A stretch of DNA of 64,000 nucleotides from Magnetococcales bacterium (GCA_015231755.1 JADGAZ010000018.1:19142-83141), one strand, 5' to 3'; shown: positions 1 through 8,986, counted from the stretch's first letter. Made by a program: numbers and translations. The notes: generated by a model from the sequence alone, not told the origin.

Positions 1-2
1 GG

Positions 3-1544
3 CCACGTCTGGCGGTGGCCGAAAGCCAAAGCTGGAAGGTGGAAGGAATCCACGACAACGGCACCATCGACTCCACCTTGCAGTTGCGCCGCATCCACTC
101 CGACACACCCGGTGTCGGGGAGTCCCGGGAGAGTTGGCCGGATGTGGTCTCCCTGCCTCCGTTTCTGGAGGTGGAACGGCGCATCACCCTGGGTCTCACC
201 TGGGAGGTGGAAACCCAGGTGCGTCGGGTGACCCGCGGGGAGAGCGCGGTGGGATTGGCACTCCCCCTGCTGGCCGGAGAGTCCATCACCACCCAGGGCA
301 TCCGGGTGGCGGAGGGCAAAGCCCAGGTGCGCCTCGCGCCCGAACAGCAGCACATCCACTGGCGTTCCACCCTGGAAAGCCGGGAACTTCTGACTCTGAC
401 CGCCCCGAAAGAGACCCTGTGGCACGAAATCTGGCAGTTAAGGGCCGCGCCTTTATGGCATGTGAGCCTGGAGGGCATCCCGGTCACCGCCATGACCGAC
501 GAATCCGGCGGTCATCAACCGGAATGGCGTCCCTGGCCCGGTGAGGAGGCCCGCATCCGGATCATTCGGCCCCAGGGGGTGGAGGGTCCGACCCTCACCC
601 TGGAACGGTCGGATCTGTCCATCACCCCCGGTGAACGCACCACGGATGTCACTTTGACCATGACCATGCAGGCCAGTCATGGGGGTCAGCATGGGATACG
701 GTTGCCGGAATCGGCCCGATTGCTGTCCGCCCACATCGCCGGTCGGGAGGAGTCTTTGCGTCAGGACGGACGCCAGATCATCCTGCCGGTGGCTCCCGGC
801 ACCCGCGAGGTGCGTCTGAGCTGGCGACAATCCGAAGGCATGAACTGGCGACTGGCCATGCCCCGGCCCGACCTGGGCATGGAGGGGGTGAACGCCACCT
901 CCCGGATCACCCTGCCTCCGGATCGCTGGATCCTGTGGGTGCAAGGGCCCACCATGGGACCGGCGGTGCTGTACTGGGGGGCGCTGGTGGTCATTTTACT
1001 GGTGGCCGTGGGGCTGGGACGGATTCCCTGGCTGCCCCTCAAAACCCGTCACTGGGGCGTGCTGGGACTGGGATTGAGTACCGTGAATACCTTGCCCGCC
1101 ATGATCCTGGTGGGATGGTTTCTGCTCATGGGATGGCGCGGCGCCCATCCGGAAAGCGCCAGCCGTGGCCGCTTCAACGCACGGCAGATTTTTCTGCTGC
1201 TTTGGACCGTGGCGGCAGTGGCCGCTCTGGAAGAGATTTTCCGGCATGGTCTGCTGGGCTTTCCGGATATGCAGGTGACTGGCAATTTATCCACCCCCCG
1301 GATGCTGCAATGGTTCCAGGATCGGATCGGTCCCGAGTGGCCCGCCATGCAGGTGATCTCCCTGCCCCTGTTCGCCTATCGACTGCTGATGCTGTTGTGG
1401 TCGTTGTGGCTGGCCGCGGCCCTGCTGGGCTGGATCCGCTGGGGCTGGAACTGTCTGAGCCGCGATGGCCTGTGGCGTCCCAAGGTGAAACCCGACACCA
1501 TCCCCCCAACACCAGCAGGGACAATTCCGGATGACGTGAAGTAA
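3..1544 (+). CDS. 3' part of an unrecognised membrane protein
   Basis: The reading frame is open to the left edge of the window, so this is the C-terminal part of a longer gene; a GTG at 15 is only an internal candidate. The visible 509 or so residues have a long soluble, beta-rich first part (about residues 1-310, rich in short alternating hydrophobic stretches) followed by about four hydrophobic segments near residues 313-338, 348-373, 392-411 and 449-479, then a short polar, proline-rich tail. The pattern suggests a large extracytoplasmic domain anchored by a C-terminal membrane bundle. I do not recognise the family and give no function. The next gene starts 76 bp downstream on the same strand. 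Confidence 0.7.
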   Translation, partial: PRLAVAESQSWKVEGIHDNGTIDSTLQLRRIHSDTPGVGESRESWPDVVSLPPFLEVERRITLGLTWEVETQVRRVTRGESAVGLALPLLAGESITTQGIRVAEGKAQVRLAPEQQHIHWRSTLESRELLTLTAPKETLWHEIWQLRAAPLWHVSLEGIPVTAMTDESGGHQPEWRPWPGEEARIRIIRPQGVEGPTLTLERSDLSITPGERTTDVTLTMTMQASHGGQHGIRLPESARLLSAHIAGREESLRQDGRQIILPVAPGTREVRLSWRQSEGMNWRLAMPRPDLGMEGVNATSRITLPPDRWILWVQGPTMGPAVLYWGALVVILLVAVGLGRIPWLPLKTRHWGVLGLGLSTVNTLPAMILVGWFLLMGWRGAHPESASRGRFNARQIFLLLWTVAAVAALEEIFRHGLLGFPDMQVTGNLSTPRMLQWFQDRIGPEWPAMQVISLPLFAYRLLMLLWSLWLAAALLGWIRWGWNCLSRDGLWRPKVKPDTIPPTPAGTIPDDVK

Positions 1545-1620
1545 TCCAGGGTGTATAATCACCCACGCATCATCCATCCACGCATGACCAAACATCCAGC
1601 TCACAGGGGGGGATCGAGCC

Positions 1621-2568
1621 ATGGAGTGTCCCAAATGCCGACGGGTTCATCCCGATGACGCCTACTTCTGCGCCCGGTGCGGCGTCGTCCTCCCCTGCCC
1701 GGATGCGGAAGAAGACCAGGAGGATCCGAACGGCCAATACTGCTTGCGGTGCCGTCAGTCCCGATCCATGGACCACCCCACCTTCAAACCCCGGCCTCCG
1801 GACCAGACCGGCCCATCCAAGGTGCGCAAACCCCTGCTGTGGTTTCTGGCGGTCACGGTGGTGGTCTGGCTGGGGGTCATGGCTTGGCACTTCTTGAGCG
1901 AAGACAAATATCTGAACATGAAATTCGTCATCGTTCCCCAGGGATGTTTCCAGATGGGATCCGACGACTCCCCCCGCACCGCTCCCAAACACGAAGTGTG
2001 CGTGGACTGGTTCTACATGAGCCAGTTTGAAGTCACCCAAAGCCAGTGGGAGTCGGTGATGGGACACAACCCCTCATCCCTGAACGCCTGCGGGGAAAAC
2101 TGTCCGGTAAACGGCATCACCTGGGAACAGGTGCAGGTGTTCATCAACAAGCTCAACGCCCGGGGAGGCGACAAGTTCCGCCTGCCCACCGAGGCGGAGT
2201 GGGAATACGCCTGCCGGGGAGGCGCCAGACAACGCTACTGCGGCAGCGACGACGCGGATCTGGTGGCCTGGCACAGCGGCAACGCCCGGGGAGACATCCA
2301 TCCGGTGGGACAAAAAGCCCCCAACGGCTTTCGACTCTTCGACATGAGCGGCAATGTCTGGGAATGGGTGACGGATCACTACGACGAACGCTACTACGCC
2401 ATCTCCCCCAAAAGCAATCCCAAAGGCTCCAACACTGGCGCCCTGCGGATCTTCCGGGGAGGCAGCATCAAAAGCAGTCCCGAATTCATCCAACCCACGC
2501 AACGCAACAGCGGCGACGCCAAGAGCAATTTCGGCGATCTGGGCTTCCGGCTGGTACGCATTCCCTGA
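1621..2568 (+). CDS. Zinc-ribbon, membrane-anchored FGE/SUMF1-fold protein
   Basis: The 315-residue protein begins with a four-cysteine zinc ribbon (CPKCRR ... CARCG, residues 3-21) and has a second CxxC near residue 40. One transmembrane helix follows (about residues 75-92). The rest is a formylglycine-generating-enzyme-like domain: it starts with GCFQMGS, contains RLPTEAEWEYACRGG and GNVWEWV, and ends in GFRLVR, all hallmarks of the family. The paired redox cysteines of true sulfatase-activating enzymes are not evident, so it is more likely a PvdO/NirV-type or structural member than a sulfatase activator. The ribbon sits on the cytoplasmic side and the FGE domain presumably outside. The start is supported by a G-rich ribosome site (GGGGGG) about 10 bp upstream. 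Confidence 0.85.
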   Translation: MECPKCRRVHPDDAYFCARCGVVLPCPDAEEDQEDPNGQYCLRCRQSRSMDHPTFKPRPPDQTGPSKVRKPLLWFLAVTVVVWLGVMAWHFLSEDKYLNMKFVIVPQGCFQMGSDDSPRTAPKHEVCVDWFYMSQFEVTQSQWESVMGHNPSSLNACGENCPVNGITWEQVQVFINKLNARGGDKFRLPTEAEWEYACRGGARQRYCGSDDADLVAWHSGNARGDIHPVGQKAPNGFRLFDMSGNVWEWVTDHYDERYYAISPKSNPKGSNTGALRIFRGGSIKSSPEFIQPTQRNSGDAKSNFGDLGFRLVRIP

Positions 2569-2598
2569 TGCCCGAATCCGCCGACGCCCTCGACTCCC

Positions 2599-3531
2599 TC
2601 ATAACGCCTTGCGCAGCCGTCGCAACTCTTCGAGCTTGCGCACCTCGTAGGAGGTGAGTCCCTGGGCGTTTTCCGGGGTCGGTTCGTGATAATACTGACG
2701 CAACACCCGCAACCGTTCCACCTCCGTCGAGGTAAGGGGAGGTTCCCAGGGGTGAATGACCAGCCAGTCGGCGGCGATGCGCACCAGTTTCTCCTGAAGC
2801 GGAAACTGTCGATAGGAGATCACCCGCAAAGCGCCACTCGGCATGCCGGCAAACACCCCCCGTGGCGGAGTCGGCCCCGGCGCGCCTCCGGATCCCCCCT
2901 GATCCCGCACCACATATCCGCCATCCCAGGCGGCCCAGACCACATCCCGCCCCCGGTCCCGATAATCATCCAGCAGCACCAGCCGTCCCCCCGGCGTGCG
3001 ATTGGGGGAGTCAAGCACATAAATTTTCTCTTGCAACCAAGCGATCAAAATCACATGATGCACCCAGGCAGGCGCTGACGGGGCCAACGTGACCACACGC
3101 ATCTGTTTTTCCGGAAAGCCACTCTCTTTAAGCAACAACATCTTGGCGAACGCATAATCCTCGCAATCACCACCGGTGCGGTAGGCGTCGATGGGGGTCT
3201 TCCAGATGTTTTCCGGATCATCCTGATAGACGATCCGCCGGTTGACCTGTTCCTGCACGGCTTGCAGACGGGTCAAAAACGGCAACTCCCGGATTGCGGC
3301 CAGATCGCTTTCCCATTCCGGGGAGCGGCGTTTGGCGTGATCGGCCATGAGGCGTCCCCATTTGTCGCCACGGCCCGACGAATCCTGAGGGCTGAAAGCG
3401 ACCTCGAACAGCCGGGAGATGGGCAGAGGATCCACAGCGTGGGCCAAGTCGCAAGCCCCCACCATCCATATCGCCAACAGCAAAACCGGACCCAATCCGC
3501 CAGTTGTCCACCTATGAAAGGAGATCACCAT
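2599..3531 (-). CDS. LapG-like transglutaminase-type periplasmic cysteine protease
   Basis: The ATG at 3531 gives a 310-residue protein with a signal peptide (VISFHRW then a hydrophobic run ending ACDLAHA), better than the longer frame from 3591. The core carries the bacterial transglutaminase-like signature GGDCEDYA with the catalytic Cys, a later WVHHVILIAW (His) and VLDSPN (Asp), giving the Cys-His-Asp triad of LapG-type (C93) enzymes. LapG proteases cleave large surface adhesins and are held by LapD when cyclic-di-GMP is high. No LapD or adhesin gene lies in the window, so the partner is unknown. The start codon overlaps the divergent gene at 3530 by two bases, so the two promoters must lie inside each other's coding region. 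Confidence 0.8.
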   Translation of the reverse strand: MVISFHRWTTGGLGPVLLLAIWMVGACDLAHAVDPLPISRLFEVAFSPQDSSGRGDKWGRLMADHAKRRSPEWESDLAAIRELPFLTRLQAVQEQVNRRIVYQDDPENIWKTPIDAYRTGGDCEDYAFAKMLLLKESGFPEKQMRVVTLAPSAPAWVHHVILIAWLQEKIYVLDSPNRTPGGRLVLLDDYRDRGRDVVWAAWDGGYVVRDQGGSGGAPGPTPPRGVFAGMPSGALRVISYRQFPLQEKLVRIAADWLVIHPWEPPLTSTEVERLRVLRQYYHEPTPENAQGLTSYEVRKLEELRRLRKAL

Positions 3532-3934
3532 GCACCCGTCCAGCGAATCAGAGGGCCGCAATCCCGTGAGCCCGGAACGGACTGGCAGCATCGGCTACAC
3601 CGTCTCCCTTGAATTTGAAACCGTTTCCCTGCCACCATTCCGCGATATCCTTGTGCTGGCTAAAAAATGTCCGGTGGGCATGACCGGCATCAGCACCTGC
3701 ATGGGACTGATGACCCCGGACGGCTACGAACTGGTCGAAGTGGAGGATCCGGTGGTGGAAGCCCTGCTGATACACAAGCAAATCATCAAGCGACTCCCCC
3801 TGTCAACGCTCCTCGACATTCTGCGGGTCCGGGTCTTTCCCCACATTTCCCGGGGAGAGATCGTACGGATCAATCTGCAAGTGCGCATTCATCACGACCG
3901 GATCGAAGGAACGCTCCCGCCCCATGACCATTGA
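3530..3934 (+). CDS. Small protein of unknown function, first gene of a four-gene overlapping run
   Basis: A 134-residue soluble protein with no signal peptide. The start is supported by an AGGAG site (in AAAGGAGATCACC) immediately upstream. The sequence has a mixed alpha/beta pattern with two cysteines in the middle (KKCPVGMTGISTCMG), a hydrophobic strand near the end and a His-rich C terminus (PPHDH). I do not recognise a family. Its stop overlaps the start of the following hybrid kinase by 11 bp, so the two are very probably translated together and it may modulate that kinase; this is inference from position only. It is divergent from, and two bases overlapping with, the LapG-like gene. 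Confidence 0.7.
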   Translation: MHPSSESEGRNPVSPERTGSIGYTVSLEFETVSLPPFRDILVLAKKCPVGMTGISTCMGLMTPDGYELVEVEDPVVEALLIHKQIIKRLPLSTLLDILRVRVFPHISRGEIVRINLQVRIHHDRIEGTLPPHDH

Positions 3935-5957
3935 TACCTTGATCCGCCATTCTTGCCCCACCGTGGATGCCCTGACCGGCATTCACGCCGTGGAGGATCT
4001 GCTGCTGGAACAAGGTTTTCTGGTGGTCACCCGGGTCGGAAGATTTCTGGGGGTGCTGGTGGCCGACGACATTCTGGATCGGGGTCACACCCTGGTGGCC
4101 GACTGTCTGCGCCCCAAACCCACCATCGCGCGCCATGAGCCCATCAAACGGGTCTTCGGCCTCATGAAAACCCATCGACTGCCGGTGCTGGCGGTGGTGG
4201 AGGCGGATCGTTTTGTGGGGGTGGTGACCCAGACCGCCATCCTCGAACATCTGGCGGAACAAGGCGAAACCTTTGAAAAAACCATCGCCGCCCATGCCCA
4301 TGAACTCTGGCTCCTCAACCAATCCCTCCAGACCCAGATCGCGGAACGCAAACGGGCCGAAGCCCGCGCCACCGCGGCCAATCTGGCCAAAAGCCGTTTT
4401 CTGGCCAATTTCAGCCACGAAATCCGCACACCATTGCACATCATTCTCGGTTTGAGCCAAATCCTGAGCGAACAACTGGAGGATCTGAGCCGGGAACGCC
4501 TCACCGACCGTCTCAACCGCATCCGCGCCGCCGGACATCACCTGTTGGGACTGGTGGAAGAGATGTTGGATCTGGCCCGGATCGAGGCGGGTCACGGTCA
4601 GACCCGACCGGTGCCCATGGAACCGGATCGGCTGCTGCGGGACGTGGTGGCTTGGTTTCAAGAAGAGGCATCCAAACGGGGCAATCGGGTCGAAGCCTTG
4701 GTGGATGACACCATCGGCACCGTGTTGGCCGATCCGCTGCGTCTGCGGCAGATCCTGTTGAACCTGTTGGCCAATGCCAACCGCTTCACCGAAAACGGAG
4801 AGATCATCGCCCACATCCAGCGACTGTCAAGCGAACCCGGACAAAACAGACTGCTGTTTTCGGTGGAAGATACCGGTATCGGCATCTCTGAGGAGGTGAT
4901 GCAAACCCTGTTCGACCCCTTCATTCTCGGGGAACATCCCGACACGGAGAACGCCTGCGGAGCCGGACTGGGTCTGGCCATCTGCAAGACCCTGGTGGAC
5001 ATGATGGGGGGGTCGCTTCAGGTGGAGAGCCGTCCCCTGGAAGGGAGTCGTTTCGAGTTCACCCTCACCTGTCCGACGGCTCCCGGCCTGCGTCCCACGG
5101 AAACGGTGGCCTCCCTGCTGCCTCCGCAACGGGCCCTGTCGATCCTGCTGGTGGAAGACGACGCCCTGAGTCAGGCGTTGCTCACGGAATTCCTGATGGG
5201 AGATGGCCATCGGGTGATCACGCCAGATCCGTCGCAAGACCCTCTGCCAATCCTTCAGGAAGAAACGGTGGATCTGCTGCTGACGGATCTGCGACTACCC
5301 GACCGGGACGGAATCGACATCATTCGTGCGGTGCGGGCCCTGCCCGATCCCCGGCTCGCGGGTCTGCCGATTGTGGTACTCACAGCCGACGCGGCCCCGG
5401 AACGGCTGCAAGCCGCCCTGGCTGCGGGAGCCAATACCCTGTTGACCAAACCGGTGGATCTGAATCATCTGCGTCGCGCCCTGACCTGCCCCGCACGCCA
5501 TGCCCCGAATGACGACGCCCTTCTCCAACCCGCTGCCGACCATACCCTGGAACGGATGCCCCCCCTCCACACCGAAATCCTGGAACGCGGCGCCCTTTCC
5601 CTGGGTCGTGACCGTTTCCGGGAGATCTGCCGGAAGTTTCACGCGGTCGAAGCCGAGGCGCTCCGGGAGATGACGCAAGCCTGCCTCAACGGGGATCACG
5701 TAACCTTGTCCCATGTGGCGCACCGCATTTCCGGGAGCGCCGCCCATCTGGGCATGACCCCCCTGTCCCAGTTGGCCGAAAGCCTGGCCAACGAGGCGCA
5801 AGCCGCCTTGCCGGAACGGTGCGCGAGCCGCGTGCAGGATTTCGCCCACGCGGCCCGTCTGGCGCGGGAGGCTTTGGATCAATGGATGCGCACCATGGGG
5901 GATGAAAACGCGCCCCTTCCCGGGAGGTCTTCATGGAAAAAAGAGTCTATTTTCTGA
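3924..5957 (+). CDS. CBS-pair hybrid histidine kinase with receiver and HPt domains
   Basis: The 677-residue cytoplasmic protein has, in order: a CBS-domain pair (about residues 10-110) as probable ligand sensor; a coiled linker; a HisKA domain with the phospho-accepting His165 in FSHEIRTP; a HATPase_c domain with N box (NLLANANRFT), G1 (DTGIGI) and G2 (GAGLGLAI); a receiver domain with acidic EDD and phospho-Asp455 in LTDLRLPD and the conserved Lys in LTKPVD; and a C-terminal HPt domain with His600 in AHRISGSAAHLG. All phosphorelay residues are present, so it should run a complete internal His-Asp-His relay. The output regulator is not encoded nearby. No transmembrane segment is visible. CBS pairs commonly bind adenine nucleotides, which suggests an energy-state input; that is inference. 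It overlaps the genes on both sides. Confidence 0.93.
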   Translation: MTIDTLIRHSCPTVDALTGIHAVEDLLLEQGFLVVTRVGRFLGVLVADDILDRGHTLVADCLRPKPTIARHEPIKRVFGLMKTHRLPVLAVVEADRFVGVVTQTAILEHLAEQGETFEKTIAAHAHELWLLNQSLQTQIAERKRAEARATAANLAKSRFLANFSHEIRTPLHIILGLSQILSEQLEDLSRERLTDRLNRIRAAGHHLLGLVEEMLDLARIEAGHGQTRPVPMEPDRLLRDVVAWFQEEASKRGNRVEALVDDTIGTVLADPLRLRQILLNLLANANRFTENGEIIAHIQRLSSEPGQNRLLFSVEDTGIGISEEVMQTLFDPFILGEHPDTENACGAGLGLAICKTLVDMMGGSLQVESRPLEGSRFEFTLTCPTAPGLRPTETVASLLPPQRALSILLVEDDALSQALLTEFLMGDGHRVITPDPSQDPLPILQEETVDLLLTDLRLPDRDGIDIIRAVRALPDPRLAGLPIVVLTADAAPERLQAALAAGANTLLTKPVDLNHLRRALTCPARHAPNDDALLQPAADHTLERMPPLHTEILERGALSLGRDRFREICRKFHAVEAEALREMTQACLNGDHVTLSHVAHRISGSAAHLGMTPLSQLAESLANEAQAALPERCASRVQDFAHAARLAREALDQWMRTMGDENAPLPGRSSWKKESIF

Positions 5958-6301
5958 TCGGCGACTGGCTGGCCTGCGGGATCCTCTCCGCGTTGGCAGC
6001 CTGGGTGGCCCGACTGCTGCCCGCCACCTGGCCCATGGGGGTGGAAATGATGGCGGGCATGGTGGTGGGCATGCTGGTGACGATGGTGGCCATGCTGCCG
6101 TTTCTGGTGCTGTTCGGGGCCCTGGAGGTGATGGTGCCGGTGATGCTGGGCAGCATGATCAGCAGCATGTTGCCCAGCATGGTGCATGGCTTGCGGCAGG
6201 AGACCGGTCCCTTGCTGGCCTGGGGAGCCGGATGTGGGCTGCTGGCCTGGGGATTCACCTGGATGGCGGATCGGCGGTTGCGCCGGGAACGTGCCGCATG
6301 A
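5933..6301 (+). CDS. Small Met-rich integral membrane protein
   Basis: A 122-residue protein with about three hydrophobic helices (roughly residues 8-30, 36-75 and 97-114) and a basic C terminus (RRLRRERAA) that predicts a cytoplasmic tail. The middle is unusually rich in methionine and glycine (MMAGMVVGMLVTMVAML, later MLGSMISSMLPSM). I do not recognise a family. Met-rich membrane helices occur in copper-handling proteins, but there is no CxxC or His cluster here, so a metal role is speculation. The start lies 25 bp inside the preceding kinase gene, with a GGGAGG site just upstream, and its stop overlaps the methyltransferase start (ATGA), so the run is translationally coupled. Confidence 0.72.
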   Translation: MEKRVYFLIGDWLACGILSALAAWVARLLPATWPMGVEMMAGMVVGMLVTMVAMLPFLVLFGALEVMVPVMLGSMISSMLPSMVHGLRQETGPLLAWGAGCGLLAWGFTWMADRRLRRERAA

Positions 6302-6921
6302 ACGAACCCTCACCGCCCCCCAGCCGTTGGGACAGCACCGCCCGTTTTTACGATATACTGGCCTATGGCGCGGAAAAACGCTGGGAACCGGCCAAAAAAG
6401 CCTTGTTCGCCCGTATGGCACCGGGAAAACGCATCCTGTTCGCCGCCCTGGGCACAGGATTGGACATCGCGTTCTTTCCGCCGGAGCGCGATATTGTGGC
6501 CATCGACATCAGTTCCGCCATGCTCGCCCGGGCCGCGCCACGGGTGGCGGCCTATCCGGGCCGGATCGAGACCCGGCTCATGGACATCACCGCCTTGGCA
6601 TATCCGGATGGCTGGTTCGATCAGGTATTCACCGCCTGCACCTTTTGTTCGGTGCCGGATCCCATGGCCGGATTGGCGTCGCTGCGGCGGGTGATGAAGC
6701 CGGGGGCGGAACTGGCCATGTTCGAGCATACCGGCAGCCATTATTTTCCATTCAACTGGATTCTGGACCTGTGCAACCCCATCTGCCGCCACATCGGCCC
6801 GGAGATGAACCGGGATACCGTGGCCAACGTGATCCGGGCCGGATTCCGCCTGGAAGCGGTCAACCCGCTTTTTCTGGATGTGGTCAAAACCATCCGGGCG
6901 GTCAAACCGGCGTCGGATTGA
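6298..6921 (+). CDS. Class I SAM-dependent methyltransferase (UbiE/PmtA-like)
   Basis: A 207-residue protein with a Rossmann methyltransferase fold: the SAM loop is LFAALGTGLDIAFF, the acidic strand end IVAIDISSAMLARA, then motif II around FDQVFTACTFCSVPDP and LRRVMKPGAELAMFEH. The N-terminal part (FYDILAYGAEKRWEP) and the SAM loop resemble small UbiE-type and phospholipid N-methyltransferases, so a membrane lipid such as phosphatidylethanolamine is a plausible substrate. The substrate cannot be read from sequence. The ATG overlaps the stop of the membrane-protein gene. No terminator is obvious between here and the tRNA on the other strand. Confidence 0.85.
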   Translation: MNEPSPPPSRWDSTARFYDILAYGAEKRWEPAKKALFARMAPGKRILFAALGTGLDIAFFPPERDIVAIDISSAMLARAAPRVAAYPGRIETRLMDITALAYPDGWFDQVFTACTFCSVPDPMAGLASLRRVMKPGAELAMFEHTGSHYFPFNWILDLCNPICRHIGPEMNRDTVANVIRAGFRLEAVNPLFLDVVKTIRAVKPASD

Positions 6922-7067
6922 AGAAAAGGGGAGATGGCGCAAAGAAAGCAAACCGCATCGGAAACAACCGAAAACGACGACACACTCAAATTGTGGGGCG
7001 GGGACTGTATCGGATGAGGCCAAAGGAACAGACATGGCCGGGGATGAACGCCTTGTCTTTTTTTAAA

Positions 7068-7142
7068 TGGCTGGGCCGCCAGGATTCGAACCTGGGGGTG
7101 CCGGAATCAAAATCCGGGGCCTTACCGCTTGGCGACGGCCCA
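7068..7142 (-). tRNA. tRNA-Gln (anticodon UUG)
   Basis: The reverse complement folds as a 75-nt cloverleaf. The acceptor TGGGCCG pairs with CGGCCCA, followed by discriminator G and an encoded CCA. The anticodon arm is CCGGA-TTTTGAT-TCCGG, which reads TTG and decodes CAA. The T arm contains GGTTCGAATCC. It lies about 125 bp downstream of ispE on the same strand, the lolB-ispE-tRNA-Gln order known from many proteobacteria. Confidence 0.97.
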
Positions 7143-7268
7143 CCATGGACAATCATGCTACACGATTTCGCAGCGGCTGAAAAGGGTGGATGTTGATCCG
7201 ATGGACACATGATGCGGATCAACGGCCAGCAGCCCAAAACGCCCTTCCACCCCCCATCGGGGTAGTGC

Positions 7269-8153
7269 TCACACGAAAAACGGATGGCGGTTCAAGATTT
7301 CGCCAGCAAACACACGCCAGGAGGCCTGCGACTCCGCCAGATGGCGCGCGGCCCCCCTGGCACTCGCCCCATCCGGGAAAATACCAAACACGGTGGAGCC
7401 ACTCCCGGTCATCAAGGCGGCCCTGGCTCCCGCCTCCAGCAAGGCCCGGCGGGCCTGACCGATCACGGGCAACAACTCCAGGGCGGGAAGTTCCAGATCG
7501 TTTTCCAGCCAGTCAGCCGGATCCGCGTCGGCCCCCGGCAGGCCCAGGGATTGATCCCGCTGGGGATAACGCCCGGACAACGCCTGAAACACCTGTCGCG
7601 TGGCCACCCCCTGGCCGGGAAACACCAGCACCATGGCCCCGGACAGCGGATGCGGACAAGGGGTCAACCGCTCCCCCACTCCCCCCACCAAAGCGGAACG
7701 GCCCCCGAGGAAAAACGGAATGTCTGCCCCGAGGGCAACCCCCAGTTCGATCAACGCCTCCAACCCCAGATTCAGGCCCCACAGGCGATTCAAGGCCAAC
7801 AGGGTCAAGGCCGCGTCGGAGGATCCTCCCCCGAGTCCCGCCCCGTCCGGGATCCGTTTCAGCAGCTTCAACCGCGCCCCGTGGCCGACCCCGGTGGTCC
7901 GGGCCAGCAGGCGGGCGGCGCGCAGCACCAGATTCTCTTCCGCACAGCCGGTCACCGCCGGCTGGCAATCCAGTTCCAGATCGCCGCCAGCAAGCGGGGT
8001 GATCTCCAGTTGATCATACAAGGGAAAAAAAACCATCAGCGATTCCAGCCGATGGTAACCATCCTCCCGCCGTCCCACCACCCGCAAGGCCAGATTCACC
8101 TTGGCCGGGGCCAGCCAGATCGTGGATGCCCCCGGGGATGAGGCCGCGTTCAC
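7269..8153 (-). CDS. ispE: 4-diphosphocytidyl-2-C-methyl-D-erythritol kinase
   Basis: IspE phosphorylates CDP-methylerythritol in the non-mevalonate (MEP) isoprenoid pathway. The 294-residue GHMP kinase has the substrate strand PAKVNLALRVVGRREDGYH near the N terminus, the ATP-binding glycine-rich loop PDGAGLGGGSSDAA, the LGADIPFFL motif and the C-terminal MTGSGSTVFGIF motif. Length is typical for the family. The GTG start overlaps the lolB stop by 4 bp (GTGA), so it is the last protein gene of a TPR-lolB-ispE transcription unit, with tRNA-Gln following. Confidence 0.96.
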   Translation of the reverse strand: MNAASSPGASTIWLAPAKVNLALRVVGRREDGYHRLESLMVFFPLYDQLEITPLAGGDLELDCQPAVTGCAEENLVLRAARLLARTTGVGHGARLKLLKRIPDGAGLGGGSSDAALTLLALNRLWGLNLGLEALIELGVALGADIPFFLGGRSALVGGVGERLTPCPHPLSGAMVLVFPGQGVATRQVFQALSGRYPQRDQSLGLPGADADPADWLENDLELPALELLPVIGQARRALLEAGARAALMTGSGSTVFGIFPDGASARGAARHLAESQASWRVFAGEILNRHPFFV

Positions 8154-8986
8154 GGTCCCGGTTCCAAAGGACGGGAGAGAGAGAAACCAGACCGGGTGGC
8201 CTGATCAAAAGCCCCTTCCGCCAGACCGTTGGCAGGAAAACGCCACGTATTCAAAATGAATTCCAACCGGACTTTGGGTTTTTCCAGGGTGATGAGGATC
8301 CGCTCGGGCATGATCACCCCATCCCCCTCCCCATCCCCCTTGGGGGAAGAGTCGGGCCAGGTGTAGACCACCCGGTACGGGGTGCCGGAGCCGGCCTTGC
8401 CGATCCGTTCCAGCAATCGTCCCTGGGTGGGATCGAGGCGCAACTGTTCGCGGTCACGGGTCTTGACAATCACGGCACCGGACGGATCCAGGGGAAACGG
8501 TCCGGTGGAAGCCAGCCGGGAGGCCCGGGCCATGATCACCTGAAAAAGCCGTTCCGGTGGAATCGGCACCCCGATCAGATGATCCAACCCCGCCGCGCTG
8601 GCGGGAACTTCGATCACGGCATGTTTTTCCGGATCCACCCAGCGGACCCGATCACCACGGGCGAGCAGTTCACCCGCCACCTGCCGGAACGGCCCATAAA
8701 CCCGCAGCCGCACCCGTTCCCAGCCACTGCCCAGCAGATCGATGCGGTTGCGCCGTTCCTGCTCCGGGGTCTCCAGATCCAGCACCCCATCCACCGCCCA
8801 ATGCAACGGCCCCTGACGCCGGGCCTTCTGATCCGCCAGATAACGCTCGACGATCACCGCGCCGGAAACGGTCTGTTCGTCCTGGACCGGGTTGGTCGGC
8901 AGGGAACAAGAGACCAGGGACAAACCCACCATGCCCAAGGCCAGCATCCAGGCCAACGGATGACGACGCCGGTGGAGCCTGTTCAA
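8150..8986 (-). CDS. lolB: Outer-membrane lipoprotein LolB-like
   Basis: LolB receives lipoproteins from LolA and inserts them into the outer membrane. The 278-residue product starts at a TTG (8986) whose bases overlap the TGA of the preceding TPR gene; this start gives a proper lipoprotein signal (basic MNRLHRRRH, hydrophobic core, lipobox LVSC) while later ATGs lose the basic region. The mature part shows the family beta pattern, including RVRLRVYGPFRQV and a C-terminal VRLEFILNTWRF. Sequence divergence makes the name rest partly on position directly before ispE, the classical neighbour. Confidence 0.8.
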   Translation of the reverse strand: MNRLHRRRHPLAWMLALGMVGLSLVSCSLPTNPVQDEQTVSGAVIVERYLADQKARRQGPLHWAVDGVLDLETPEQERRNRIDLLGSGWERVRLRVYGPFRQVAGELLARGDRVRWVDPEKHAVIEVPASAAGLDHLIGVPIPPERLFQVIMARASRLASTGPFPLDPSGAVIVKTRDREQLRLDPTQGRLLERIGKAGSGTPYRVVYTWPDSSPKGDGEGDGVIMPERILITLEKPKVRLEFILNTWRFPANGLAEGAFDQATRSGFSLSRPLEPGP

